DNA from: Atopsyche davidsoni
Taxonomy: Eukaryota; Arthropoda; Insecta; Trichoptera; Hydrobiosidae
Direction of reading: 5' to 3'
NCBI GenBank assembly: GCA_022113835.1
Contig: JAILWY010000007.1
Location: forward strand, 10,207,001-10,271,000
Length of the DNA: 64,000 bases
The notes beneath the pieces are model-generated. The model saw only the letters and a list, made by a program, of their open reading frames with translations, did no database searches and was not told the origin of the DNA. Position 1 is the first letter of the stretch, and every line of letters begins with the position of its first letter. This document shows positions 1 through 12,900 of the stretch, piece after piece. Both the position numbers and the translations under genes were made by a program.

Positions 1-2366
1 TCTTGAATACAATTCCCTTAAAATTAACTCGCGAAAGTGTTTATATAATTAATCTTAGAATTTAATTCACTCAAATCATTTCGGCTCCTTTGGGGAGGTA
101 TTAAGCATCAAAATATCTGTATAATTAATTACGTTTCACATAAAGGGCAGTATCCGTCAGGCACGGGGGGTGGATGGAGTTCACCCTGCCCGGCCACCCC
201 GTCACACCTAGCAGCCTTGATGGCTTTTGACGCTTTCTAAATTGTTATTAATTACCACGAATTACCGGATATTAAATTCAGACTAATAGGGTAAAGTTTG
301 CGGCCGTTGATCAATCGAGGCAGTTGGCGGATTCGTCGAATTTTGCAGAAAACTGATTAAAAGTGTATCTGCCGTCGCTAGTGGAGCTCACGGCGTGCCT
401 AAAGAGGATCTGATTATTTAAGCTACCTCCTCGGTGTTCCTGATATAATTAATCGTGAGACTTGCCATGTATTAGGAGTTTACAGTTTAAATTATAAGAA
501 AACATTTTCATTAATCATATATGTGAGTTTTATTTAATTCAATGCATAACTAGTTCCTGAAGATGACCAAGTTCTCGGCTCATTAAAAAGTTATCTCAAT
601 TTCATAAATAATTATGGGTCTTGTCCCTCAACAAAAAAAAAAAGATATAACAATTCAGCTTTATTATTTCTTATAAAATAATCTTTACAGTATCATAGAC
701 ATTTATCAAAGAAATCATTATAAACTTTAAATTATATTTTTATTAAAGAAGGCTATGGTACTGAAATCGAAACTGAATAAAAATAGCGCCAGACAATGAA
801 TGCAGTTTTGATCATATTCACGACCATCGAAACCTATTTTTTTAAATTTTAATAACTAATAATAATTATATGTTAAAAATATTTAGCGTCATTGCAAGTT
901 TATTTCATTTGTTGCAACAGATTTTATCAACATGCTTGGTTGACTGCAATGCGTGTTTTACTCAAATATTAGAATGGAATTCCACTGAAAACTTTCTGTA
1001 AACATATTGAACAATGTAACTAATATGAAATTTGATTAATTTATTTGAAAAAGAAAACCGCTGGCATTTTCCACACATCTTCAGCACACATGTGCGCCTG
1101 GCATCATATTAAACTTCGCAGAGTCCCGATGCTCTTGGCAACCAATTTCCACCGAACCTCTCGCCGTTCCAGATGAATTTCACGAATGTGTGGAATTCCA
1201 TCCGCGTCGTCTGAACATATCTCTTGTATAAACAAACGGCAGAAATATCTCTCACTGCGACAGCAGCTTAAAAATATACTTGAGAAATAAATTTTTAAAA
1301 ATATTTTCCTATCAGCTTGCAAATAATGCCTTTGGTTGTTTTTGTGGTTCAAATTAAAAATTAGGAGATAAAATTTATATGAACAAACCTTTGTGAGGTA
1401 AACTGAAAATATATTCGGACATATGCCTGACTTTTTACTGTAATTATTCCGCAAAAGATAAACTATATTTTAAAAAGGTTTTGAATATCTCAATATGTAC
1501 ACAGTACTTTATTTTAGGATAAATTAAAATATTGATAAATCATATCAAGATAAATAAAAAATTATGCAGCATTTAGTAAATAACGTACTTTCTATCTAGT
1601 TGAGTAATCTAGAGGTAAAAATGTACAAACTTTTTAAGTATTACATTAATTCATATTTCGTCAAAAATATCTCTTTTGCAATGCGAATGTTGCATTTTTG
1701 CTATTAAAATGACTCGAGGAAACCGCATATTTTATTTAGAAATAATTTACTACTTTCTGCGGTGACTGAGGGATGAGCAAACACAACAGTGCAAGTTATT
1801 TACCTGAACATCACACCGGCTATATACTTTACACTCCTGAAACATATTCTACATTATTATTATATATTTCTGAAGAATTCCACGAAAGGTCAAACAAAGA
1901 AATAATTAATAAACACAATATTGAGTTAATTGATTTTCATGTTTGAATCAATTATCTTCAAAAATATTACAAAACTTGGTAAATATTAAATTATTGACAG
2001 ATGAATTAATCTTGTTTCAGGAAATTTGCATATTTATTACAATTACGAGGCTCTATAGAAGTTCGTGTTAATTATGAATTTTATCAGCTCAAATTTAATT
2101 GAATTGAAAACAATAAAATATTATTTCAGCATCAAAGATATTATAATTTATCCGCAAATCTGTATTCCGTTGCTAGATCGTCTAATTTCCGAATTGCAGC
2201 CCCGGGAGCCTCCATTACCGGATTTCAATAATTAAGTCTCATTTGCGTTTTCCGCGAGCGAGACAACAGTGCCGCGCGTGGCTTAACTCAAGTTATCGCG
2301 GATTTGCATGCGAAACGTCTGTCTCTCTGTAGAGCTTTTATCGCCCGCACAAAGACCCCCGGGAGC
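1..2366. other. AT-rich non-coding stretch
   Basis: No gene, RNA or recognisable transposon is seen. The stretch is AT-rich with short homopolymer runs. The longest open frame (1104-1454 minus, 116 codons) has no recognisable motif and a composition expected by chance. A moderately GC-rich patch begins near 2190 and leads into the minisatellite. Confidence 0.6.
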
Positions 2367-2370
2367 CCCT

Positions 2371-2509
2371 GCAGCCCCCTGCAGCCCCCTGCAGCCCCCT
2401 GCAGCCCCCTGCAGCCCCCTGCAGCCCCCTGCAGCCCCCTGCAGCCCCCTGCAGCCCCCTGCAGCCCCCTGCAGCCCCCTGCAGCCCCCTGCAGCCCCCT
2501 GCAGCCCCC
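2371..2509. repeat. C-rich decamer minisatellite (GCAGCCCCCT)n
   Basis: Thirteen uninterrupted identical copies of a 10-bp unit (gcagccccct) run from 2371 to 2500, followed by a partial fourteenth copy that ends in cccccggg. Both flanks carry the same cccccgggagcccc motif, so the array has near-symmetric edges. On the minus strand it reads as runs of five G separated by five bases (CTGCA), a regular spacing favourable to G-quadruplex formation. Because the unit is stop-free, open frames of 85-101 codons cross it on both strands (2304-2561, 2308-2613, 2338-2616); they are low-complexity artefacts, not genes. Confidence 0.95.
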
Positions 2510-2619
2510 GGGAGCCCCCAGCAGCGAAGCCTCCGTCCCGCCGGGGGCTCAGACGAAATGAGGAGCTCCTTCGCCGACCTGCATCCCGAATTGCACTTTT
2601 GATTAGAAATTAACATACC

Positions 2620-3478
2620 TGTGGAAGGTTGATGCGCACCTGATACAATATTCCTTGTGTGTGGTAGGAATTCGTGCAGTTTCCTTGAAATTATATGATT
2701 TTGCTTTTAAAAATTTTAAAGCAAAATTTTAACAAAACTGGAGTACATATTTAAGTATTTTCATTATTATTTGAACAAGTTTTTATAATTTATTCATTTT
2801 GACTACTTTCCGATAGTGCAAGTTCTTTTAGACTTCAAATCGATGGCCACAAAATCTATGCAAAGCATGTTACTCGTAATATTCTCTAAAACATGAGAGT
2901 ATACTGCTGTTTTGGATTTCAAAGTAATCTTACTATATTCTAGAATCGGCATGCTTCTACGAAATCTCCTACGTTTGAAAAAGACGAAAAAAATCAGTTG
3001 AAATATTTATAGTTACTATTCGAAATTATGCTTTCTTGTGTGTTTTTCCTATTAAAATGGCTGTCACAATTAAATTTAACACGCTCGTTTTTTCAGGGTA
3101 AATTCTTCGGAGAAATACGCTCGCTCCTGGGTGTCCAGTAACACGGTTTGCTGAATAACGCGCTCAAAACTATATAAATTACTACTTAACATGCCTTTCA
3201 AATTTCTGATGAAGATGACTCCAATACTGGACCAAAATGACATTGCACCCAAGAGCTTCTCAAACCTGAAAACCTACAAATCTTCAAACGCATTGATATG
3301 ATTCCTCCAAAGCAATACAAGGTTTTTTGTGTTTACTTAAAATGTCTCAGCATAACTTTTAACTACGACCATGTAATTTGATATTTCCAAATAGAAACTC
3401 CAAGTCTGGATGGAAGTCACGGATTAGTTTATGATTATTGCTCGCTGTATCGATCGGACGCAAACTCGCAGTAGACAA
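2620..3478. other. AT-rich non-coding DNA
   Basis: No gene is recognised. The one structured piece is a degenerate hammerhead-like hairpin at 3206-3242, listed separately. Confidence 0.55.
3206..3242 (+). repeat. degenerate Penelope-type hammerhead motif (family D)
   Basis: The sequence tgaagatgactccaatac, followed by tggacc and aaaatgac, matches the layout of better-kept copies at 19270 and 62151 (CTGAAGAT, GGTC hairpin, GACC, GAAACGTC). The catalytic GAAA has become AAAA and the stem is imperfect. Activity is not expected. Confidence 0.4.
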
Positions 3479-4330
3479 ACAATGTAGGTAATCCGGTAGT
3501 ATCTTTGCAGCCCCGCGAGTCGGGGGCGGTTGGTTACTTTCCGAACTCCCCTCGCCCGGGCGCTCTGCAAACATTTACGATGCCTCTAAATACACAAAAC
3601 ATTTTAAAACTTCTAAAATTCTGTTTGCCCTAATAACTCCGCGCAGGGCGAAACTCCTTTTAATACATTTTTCAAAATCATTCAGACCCGCGGCATCTCG
3701 CGCCGGGGCTGGTCTCATTCTTCGCCCGGCGAGTCGCTCGCTTCCGCCATTTTGATTTATACTCAAATAAACATTTGAATCGCATTTCTCCCCCGTCGCC
3801 TTGTTCCGAATTTCGGTTTCGTCTTCGGCGCGGGCTCTTTTAATTTCATTATGAAAATTCCATATTCAGAAACGCTTTCGCTGCGAGACGGGAAGAAATA
3901 CGAGCGAGATTTACAGTGTATAATTTAAGCCGGGCGTATAAATTAAACCGTGCCTGCGAAGGCGCCGGGCCGAGGCGGGCGTAATAGCATCAACGCTCCA
4001 TTAGGAGTTCCATTGAACTCGAATGAATCGGCACGGTCTGCGCCGTTTAAACTGTGAGCCGGCCCGTCCGAATTATCATTTCTATTAGGCCCGACGAGAT
4101 GGAGACGTCGAATCCTATTCGCCGGAGAGGGATCGGGAATTACCTCCGGGGACCTCTCTGCGTTTCCAAAATTTTCATTAACACAATTGCAAAGAAAGCT
4201 CCATCGGGATGTTTTATTCAGCGTCCTCGCGGGGGGCGCGTCATTTTGAATAATTCCTTTAGCCAAAAAAATACCCCCGCGCATATTTTATGCCGCAATC
4301 CATTAGGAGATATCCCAAAGTGATAAGTTC
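3479..4330. other. GC-rich CpG-containing island, no recognised gene
   Basis: This stretch is clearly richer in G+C and CpG than its surroundings. Open frames of up to 113 codons (3943-4284 minus; 3575-3766 minus) exist but show no domain and are expected where stop codons are scarce. The block alternates GC-rich words with AT-rich words such as attaattt and taatt. That resembles conserved non-coding or regulatory DNA more than an exon, but this is inference from composition only. Confidence 0.4.
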
Positions 4331-4644
4331 TAAGTGTTATCGCCCGAAAGATAAAACCTGAAACGCGAGACGTTAAAATATAAGCGACGCTAACGACTCG
4401 ACTGAAATAAAAGACACCAGCGGTTTTTCAGTTCCACATATAATCAGACACAAATATTTTCATATTGGTTACTATTTTTGCTTTGTTAACTATTTCATTG
4501 TTAGTATCTCAGCTACAATATTTATATAATCTAATAAATGCTTTGTTTTCACGATGGGATTCGAAACCACATATAGCCGCAGTGATAACGAAGATTTTAG
4601 CAGCTGTTCTTCTGTGTTGATTTGGATGCTTGATGTTTTGAATC

Positions 4645-4685
4645 CTCCGACGTTTCGTTCATCGTACTGAGACCGCCTTCAGAGG
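4645..4685 (-). repeat. Penelope-type hammerhead motif, partly degenerate (family D)
   Basis: Read on the minus strand: CTGAAGG, then a GGTCTC hairpin side with a damaged partner, then GAAACGTC followed by GGAGG. The 3' half (GAAA plus the ACGT palindrome and C at the cleavage site) is intact. A9 of the core is G and stem II is mismatched. It belongs with the copies at 3206, 19270, 43028, 47908 and 62151. Confidence 0.5.
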
Positions 4686-4689
4686 TTTT

Positions 4690-6715
4690 CCCTACAGACT
4701 ATCAACTTCAAAATACCTTCCTAAGTTGTCCAATCAAGCCTGGCACAACAATTGTTTCTAAACCATGCAATTTATCCGACACCATCAACTACCCCGGAGT
4801 TAGCGCAGCGCCCTCCGCATACGCCGATGGAGAATGCCATTACCTGGTGCTGGAGAATCCCGAGAATCCGGAGCCAGCCTTAATTAGGACTTGAACATGT
4901 AAAAACCTCCTGAAATTGATGCTGGCCAGGATTCCGCTACCGACGGAATAGGATTTTGTACGCAAAGTAGAGAGGCATGGACGCGAACAAATCGCCTGTC
5001 GCGGTTTCTGCTGCAGACTGGCTGTGTTACCAACCCATCGCTTATTCGGAACTAGAATTATTTATTCATAGAACTCACGTTGGGTTTTTATTTGTTTGTT
5101 CAAAAAAATATTCTCCTGAAACGTGTATTGAACCTGAAAACCTGAAAAAATAAGAGCAAGACTTTATTTTGAAAGCCATAAAATTATTCATTTTTTTTAT
5201 ACATTAAGTACTTTTTTATTTTATGTTGTGGGTTGTTGGCTTAGTAGGAAGGGTGTTGACATTCGACTAACAGGTAAGCCGATGTTATTAGGGTCTCACC
5301 TATTTCAGTTTGGTTGTTTATTGAATGCCTAAAGCGCTCATAACTATAATTATAAAATTTTCGTTATCCATTTTAATTATTTAGGAAACCTTTGCGTATT
5401 ATTTTATTAATTATATGTTTTATTGTGATATATTTTTAAAGCGTAAAGCATTACTTCCCATTATAATTTTTTTTAAACTACGTATTGTGAACATAGCGAA
5501 AGTCAAGATGCATGTGCAAGATGTGTTTTTACACACAGCATGAAATATAAACTGATTTATGTATAATCTTTAATTGTAGACAAAAACAATTGAACACTAA
5601 GCGTATTTTTAGTATAAAAAATGCTTTGGAAGAAAATTCTTAGTAAATTGTATTTTCTGAATTGGAGCACGTGTACATAAAACAAACGCTTAACCGTTTG
5701 AACAAATTTAATTAACTAAAACGACGCATCCGGTTGCTGTCCAGCCGGTGATTCATTTCTCTGTTTCAGACCCTCCGTAGGTCCGAAACGCAAAAAAGCC
5801 TCCAAGAAAGCTCCAACTGCCCCATAAAAAACAAACGGAATTACCGATTCAATCGAGTGCCAGAACGAATCGTTTAACTCTCACCCCTACGCGAGATTTA
5901 CAATGCTAGTTTTATCTTCGGTTCTGAAATGATAATCAACCCCTTCTCCTGTTCTGCTCGCCTAATTAGACACAAGGAGGCGTTGAGAAAACTCCCCTTA
6001 AATTAATTGGGGGTGTATGGAAATTTACTACCCCCGGCCCGAGCCTCTCGTCTGCCGCCAGGATGAATGGTCGGTCGAATTTCAAATATATCAAAGCGCT
6101 TTTTTTAATTTCCCCGCCGTAGTCTCGTGTTGCTCTGTTGCTTGGGAGTAATAAATTCGAAATAAGTTATTATAATTTTCCGCTTTTGATAGCTAAAATC
6201 GTGTTGGGAGCGTAAATTAGAGCAGTTAATCACTTTTAAATTTTGAATTTGGCTCTCAGTGACTTGGCTAAGTATAATACAATGAAATTTAATTATTTTA
6301 TTCAAAAATATTTATTACTGAATAATTTTAGTGTGTTCGCGTATAAATTGAGTTGTGTTATTATTCCATGTTTGACTCCAGCGTGAATTATTGGTATAAT
6401 TTTTAAAGCTAGTTTGATAATTTGCCTCATCGATTAATTATTTAAAATACATTTTTTAAACTAATGTATTATATTTTCAAATAAGATATTTATGTTTTAC
6501 AGATTATAATACAATTGTTTGATCTGCACATAAACCAATACAGCACCACTGCATGTTTTTTAATGCTGTTTGCTGAAAAAGTTATATAATATTTTATACA
6601 TTAAAAAAACATAGAAATACAACTTCGAGATTCAATATATTTTTGACAGAGAGTACTTGGTGGAATTCCATTTTAATGTTTTAAATAATTGGTAAAATAA
6701 TTGTGGGTGCTTTTA
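4690..6715. other. non-coding, mixed AT-rich DNA with a GC-richer patch near 5740-6070
   Basis: No gene is recognised. The interval 5231-5300 has weak tRNA-like wording (ggcttagtagg, later gggtctcacc) but cannot be folded confidently. The patch at 5740-6070 has higher GC with taattag/aattaatt words, like the other islands in this window. Confidence 0.45.
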
Positions 6716-6720
6716 TTGGT

Positions 6721-6762
6721 GGCTGATTTCGCTAACCTTTCACGTTGGCATTATCAAACATT
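6721..6762 (-). repeat. degenerate Penelope-type hammerhead motif (family C)
   Basis: Minus strand: TTGATAAT (from CTGATGAT), then GCCAAC, a GTGAAAG loop, GTTAGC and GAAAT. It shares hairpin and loop with 32643-32679. The nearby segment 6650-6690 (tacttggtggaatt) is also shared with the 32-kb copy, but the hairpin lies in the opposite relative orientation. This suggests an element with inverted termini. Confidence 0.5.
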
Positions 6763-6764
6763 TA

Positions 6765-9240
6765 TTATTTAAAATATTAAAATACTACTTAAAATAATTT
6801 CATTATCTGCATTTGTATTCCTCGTGCAGTCCCGAGTATAGGAGGTCAGAAAACGTGTTGTTTTCGCGATATAGTTAAACCGTACCGATTCACCAACGTT
6901 TTACCAAAATACTGGCAGAGCAGCCGTTTAGCCCGTCGCCCTGGTGGAACTTCTCGTCGGACAATGCTAGAATTCGTGGCTAACTATTCGAGGAAGCGGC
7001 AACACGTGGAGATGCAAATACCCGGATAGTTATACTCCTGATGATACCTTCGGTGTTTGTGCGAGACTTCGTACTCTACAAACTAATATACCGCTTTTGA
7101 AAAAAACTCATATATTTAACTATCATTATTTTTCAAATTTGTATCACTTGATTTTCCATTAATTCAATCTCCAATATTTCATACTGTATAACAAGTTTTT
7201 ATTTTTTTACTATATATTCGCAGTTCAGTTTAACTGACTTGAAACTTTTTTGTATTTACATAGCTGTTCATTTAAAAATCACGTTGTTTTAAAAAGAAAA
7301 TTGATGTCTATTTTTTTAACCGGGAAAGCTGTGAAGCCTCCGTTTAGAAGGGAACATATTTTTAAATATTCATAGCCCCATCAAACAGCCCCTGAAAATG
7401 TCATTGAAAATTCGCAAAAAAAAAACGTCTCCTGGTCCAATTACTATGCATGATACGATCAGCGTTGTCTGGGGGTGGTTCGAATTTGGATGCACCCCCA
7501 ACTCCTCTCCCTTTATTGGTATTGACGCCACGTAGTCGCTCAAGGGGTGAACATGACCGTCTTGAACTCGGGTACGACAGAACTTACAGCCCTGTTTCTT
7601 TGAGGAAATTCTTTTTTAAATAATATCATAAAAAAGCAACACAATTTTTGATGTTTAAAACACTTAAAAATGATTTAAATTTATTATGAAATAAATTACA
7701 TTAAATTGACAATAAAAACTTTAATTTCATATGAATTAACATATCTGTCATAAACTATGTAATCAAATTTGTAACTAAACAATATTAAAAGTCTATTAAT
7801 GTTTTCTGTTTACTTATTTTATAGTATGTGTTTTTTACACCCTCTATTTAATCTTGATTTTTAAATAAAATATATTATATATATAAATGAAAATTTTATG
7901 TGCAATTGTTGGCTACTTTTGCACCGCGAGCGTATTTGTGCATTATTTCACGCCTCGCTCAAATATTTGACCGCACCAAGGGCTGTTCCGCTCTTCGCTC
8001 AAAACCAACCCCAAAGGGAGGGCGGGCAAGCAAGAACTGGCGACTTAACACCAACTGACACGGACAAATTTATCTTCCCTCAGAGGTTTAATGGTGTTTC
8101 GACTACCCCGCCCCGACGGAGGGGTTGAAATCTCGCACCCCCGGCCTGTTATCGCAGAGGAAGGAAGTCACCGCGTTTTACTGCGCGGTCAAACGGTACA
8201 GAAAATTGCAGATTTCAGGCGGCGGGCTGTTGTGTGAATGACCGGGACGTGCCTGTCTTGCCGTGCCGCTCGAATAGCGGCACTTTTTGACAATTTTTTC
8301 AGTAAATATTCAATTCTAACAAATTTTATCTCGTTTTCACAAAATGTCACCACTTTCAATTATATTTTACTCACACTATAAGCTTAAACAAAGTTTTCAT
8401 TTAAAAACATATTTATTTCAAATAATACTTAAATGGACTTTGTACAAATATTAAAATAATTATATTTTCACATATATGGCACTGTGTCTACAAGATTTAT
8501 TTTATAACACTCTGATTCAAAAATTTACAAATGAGATCATTAGGTTTTTATCTTATAACACAAGTATAACCAAGATAATATGTTATCGGGTTAGGTTAAT
8601 AACTAAGCGTTATTTTCAAATTAATTTGTAAAAAGGCACAAATACATAAATTTATTATAAAACGACATTAACACGATTTATCGCTTTATAGATAATTTTA
8701 ATATATAAGCAGCAATTTATTGTTTACAATTACCGAATTCGATTCATATGTAATTACAGAGAGTACATAAATCCACAGAAGGTATCCGAGAATTTATTCC
8801 CACCGCGCCGCACATATTATACTGCTGCCAAATTTCGATATCGCGATCTAATTTATGCATCCAATATACCCGGCACTTAATAAACAGAGTTTGTCATTAG
8901 AACAGAAGGGGTGGCAACCCTCTGCTTCCTGGCGCCTTCCATCCATCACGCCGGCCCTGGCTTCCTCGCAGCATCATCCTCGTGCTCCGCCATTTGTCTC
9001 GGCGGAAAGTTTTCGGAATTTTCGTCATAACTTAATTTGATGGACCCGATTTATCTGCGCTTCTTCATGTTACCCCGGTACAAATGTCTTATGTAGGGAT
9101 ATCCAGCAAGCTTTTAGGGGAGGGAGCTTATGACAAGTGGAGCTTTTATATAAAAACAAAATAGCATTACAGTTATTTTACTTATCATATTCACTGTAAA
9201 TTATCGTTTTATCAATATATTTTAAAAATAAAAACTATTA
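6765..9240. other. non-coding DNA with GC-rich patches near 7970-8290 and 8790-9070
   Basis: No gene is recognised. Open frames 7898-8128 plus and 8855-9040 plus have no domain and coincide with the GC-rich patches. The remainder is AT-rich with many short homopolymers. Confidence 0.5.
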
Positions 9241-9902
9241 TCTACTATAATAATAGCCATTGTGTGTGTGTGTGTATGTTTCATTTTTTGGTTCTCTATA
9301 GAATACTTTAAAAGATACAACGCTGATTTTATGCACGTAAGTTCAGTAAGTTTTTTTGCAGCTATGTGCTGAATTTTAAGACGACAGGATAATATTTTCA
9401 TTCATAAACTAATTAAATAAAACTATCAAATATGCTTTATGTACGAATTATACGATTCTGTTGTTCACAGCGAGAATTTCAAATTTAGACGTTTTACAAA
9501 AAACACAAAATATGATGCTTCTAAGAAATTTCCAGTTTATGTCAGCTTGACACAAGTACCAATTTTATTTTTTAGTTGCGTTAGAAATTATTAATCACAT
9601 CATTAATAACTTAAAATGCCTCCTAAAAAAATAACATCGTCTAAGCACAGCAAACGTGATTAAAAAAGAATAGCATAATTGATCGTGATAAAGACTGCAT
9701 CTAATAAAGAACAGTGTAGTGAAAGTGATTCGTTGTTTGTGACACGAAATGTGATATTTCCTAGAATGGCTTTGCTTTCTAAATTAATATCTGGCTATTC
9801 AAAATAAAATCAAATATTCATCTAATTGTCAGCCAAACATATGTTCAAACACTATTGCATCGTTCATCGAATACGTCATTTTATGACGGGCTACATTTCT
9901 AG
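9241..9902 (+). mobile_element. non-autonomous Helitron, copy 1
   Basis: The left end starts TCTACTATAATAATAGCC directly after an A (9240). The right end has a perfect terminal hairpin (CGTCAT-TTT-ATGACG, 9874-9888), ten bases, then CTAG (9899-9902), followed by T. These are the diagnostic Helitron features: 5' TC, 3' CTRR with a hairpin about 10 nt upstream, insertion between A and T, and no target duplication or terminal inverted repeats. Five near-identical copies occur in the window. No RepHel protein is encoded. A short relic frame starting MPPKK lies at 9616. A (TG)n tract sits near the 5' end. This copy lacks about 15 bp present in copies 2 and 3 before the right end. Confidence 0.87.
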
Positions 9903-12900
9903 TTATTAAATAAAACATGATATACCAGATCACAGATAAATGAATATTTTATGAAATTAATTTCGTTAAAACTTTCTAATAAATAATTATACTTAATACA
10001 ATTAAAGTTGAATTGGTTTTTCTATAGTACGATTGATCAGAAAAACTTCTGGTGAATAAACCAACAAAAAAAAACACTTTTTTGAGATCTTCTTGGACCG
10101 CACGTCTCCTTCGAGCATCTCGGGAGCTCCTTCCCTCACTATGCAAAACATTTTTCTTGGGACTCTCTTCCTCAAGTCACTCCCCCCCAGGGTAGGGGGT
10201 AGGGGGAGCAACCCCCGCGAGTGACTGGGCGGCTGTTCAAGTGAATGCAAATTGGATAAAATGAATGAATCTGAAAATTCCCTTTTTGGCCTGTAGGACC
10301 GCATCTTGGAGAATTTAGACAATATAAATTAATTTGGGTAATTTTAATAAGCCACCTAAGTCCGTTCGCATCGCAAAGAAAACAAAATAATATTTTTATT
10401 TTTAAAATAAATCTACAACTTTTTGGAACGATGCTTATTGTAATCTTTAAAATAGCAGGATCGAAAAGTCATAATTATTGAAAAGAATTCAATTGATTTT
10501 CAAAATTCACAACTTTGACAATATTTTATATTGTCTACTTATTCATTTCTTTTTTCATTCTTAAATGAATGTTTTAGTCTTGTAAAAAGGGCTCAGTACT
10601 GTGAGATTCACCTTTGTAAATGCTTTCTTAAAAAAAAATTTTTAAAATAATTTTTATGTAAGTAAAAATGTGTTTTAAGGTTCAACTGACCAAATAAATA
10701 ATATTTTCATCCAGCATTATTAAGCTGTTGAAAATTTGTGTATTTTACATCGTGATTTTCAAATAAAAATTAGCCTCTGCATGAATTAAACATTATTTCC
10801 TATTTTAAAAGGCTTTGAAACCTCAAATTCTGCACCCTCGTACAATCCTCCCTTATTGTGAGTGGTTTTTCTCCCGCCGGAGGGTGGGAGAATGACTGGG
10901 AATACTTTTAAGTCAGGTTTTTAGGGATGCTGCTCGGAATTTTAATACTCGATATTAATGCTGCTTCGTTACCATTAGTACCACACCCTCTCCATTCATT
11001 GCAACTACATTATTGTAATGTTTTAGTAAATATGCAGACGGTAATGGATGTCTTTCAGGAATGCATTCAAATCGCCCCTTTAACAATACAGCTAACGAAT
11101 ACATATTTTAAAATGTGTTTTATATTCATAATACGTGGTTTAGATGTAGTGGCTCATCAACTTGCCACTAAATATATATTTATCGATATTTTTTATAACT
11201 GATAATCGAATAGGTTTGCACAATTTTTTTTTAACTTGTATTCAATTATAATAGTCAAGGGATCCACTTGAACCGCTCTGTAATGAAGCAGTATTTAAAT
11301 TAATCATTTAAATAAAACCTTGTGTTTTTTTTCTCTCATATCAAAATTTCTATCATTTTTTTAACGAAACTGTGTTACTTTCCTTCAATTACTAACTATT
11401 CAGCCAGTCAAACTTCAGTTCTTGAGACCAATCATTCTGGAATATTTTGAGTCTCGAGCAAGTTTCTACGTCCTGGAAACACTCTGAAAAACCATCTTCG
11501 TCCCTCTGTTAAAATTCAATCGCGAGGTTCCGCCACTCCACCCCACCCCCTGCCGACTTTCCCGATAATTGTTTGAACTGAATCACATTCTATCTCTTTA
11601 AATTATTACCTCTCCATGTTTGACTTGCAGACTCTTCTCTCCTCATTTTACTTGCTCTTCCTGCTCTGCAAAGTTAAGCCAGAAAATAGCGTTCCTTGGT
11701 TTTCTTCTCAGCGAAAAGTTGGCTGACTCCATGCAACTTCTGTCAGTGTTGTTTTAAATAGCGTATTTAATTTTTATAGTTACGTGCTGAGATATTTAAT
11801 TCTATTTGTTATTAAAGCCCTCAGCTCACCTACGAACAAATTGGAGAAACAAATCGCCACCAGTTATTTTTTACCATTTTGTCGACAAAAAACATTTTAG
11901 GTTTAATTGTTGGTAGCATTTTATGCGATTTTGTAAATAAATGGGCACAAAAAGCAGGGACCATCTTAAGAGATATACTCCTTTGTGTAGATAAATATAG
12001 TCCCAGTTCTCAAAAAGCATATTTGATAGACTTGAATAATCTGTAATACTTCATATTTAAACAATTAATATATGATAAAAATCAAATATACACAAATAGG
12101 CGACGATGTATTAGTCTGCTTTCGCATGCAAACTACCCTAAACCCCGCTAAAGCCTCTCAATACGAGGTGTTATTCTAGGGGTTGTCTAGCGCATGAGCC
12201 TAGACTGATGATATCACGTGCTGGGGCCATATCTCATTTTCACCTCCAAATATCCTCAGACAAGTGACACGAGATGGAGTCGGAGAAGAGACTCGCAGTC
12301 AGAAGGCTCACTTTGCATATAAACTAGTCGTGGGATGCTCGTATTTATGGAAACGTTTCCTCCTACAATCATACATTTCTAGAGAATTCGTAAATCTTAA
12401 TATACGTAATTTTAAACAATCATGCAAATTGATCATCCAATAAAACGGTTTTGATTTTATAATATCTTAGACCATTGTCTTTAGTAACACACTTATCATA
12501 ATTTATTTCTCATTCAACTCATTAAAATTATAATTAATCTGGCTTTTTTTTTAAGATATGAGTTTATGGTTGTGAATAAACATGCAGACGTGTATAAAAT
12601 GATTTATTTTTAATTTCGCCATTAAAATAACAAATAGAGCTTTTTCAATAAAATACCGCACGAATAATCGTATAAACGTAAGTATAAACTTTAGTTTATC
12701 AAATTTAAAAAAATAATACCAGATTTAAAAAAAATTGTTGAACCTGTAATTTGTTTTCAGTTTTACAATTCTGAAAAAAATATGTATAATGTCTTAAGAT
12801 TCAAATGTAAGCAAAAAAACTTTTCTCGTGGAGATAATCTGTAATTTTTTAAGTACATAAAATAAAGTGAACTTCAGAGTCTTATAGAATTGTTATAGAT

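Noticed and set aside
601..645. cttgtccctcaaca resembling the end of the family A Penelope-like fragment
   Set aside because: Only ~14 bases match and no adjoining sequence is shared, so chance or a very old relic cannot be told apart.
2304..2616. Three overlapping frames (85-101 codons) over the minisatellite
   Set aside because: All derive from a stop-free 10-bp unit that is open in several frames on both strands.
3943..4284. 113-codon minus frame in a GC-rich island
   Set aside because: Stop codons are scarce in GC-rich DNA; the opposite strand is also open (4054-4323) and neither shows a motif.
5231..5300. tRNA-like wording (ggcttagtagg ... gggtctcacc)
   Set aside because: B-box poorly matched and no acceptor or T-arm pairing; not listed as an RNA gene.
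7034..7070. CTGATGAT followed by a small hairpin, like a hammerhead 5' half
   Set aside because: No GAAA core or cleavage segment follows the hairpin.
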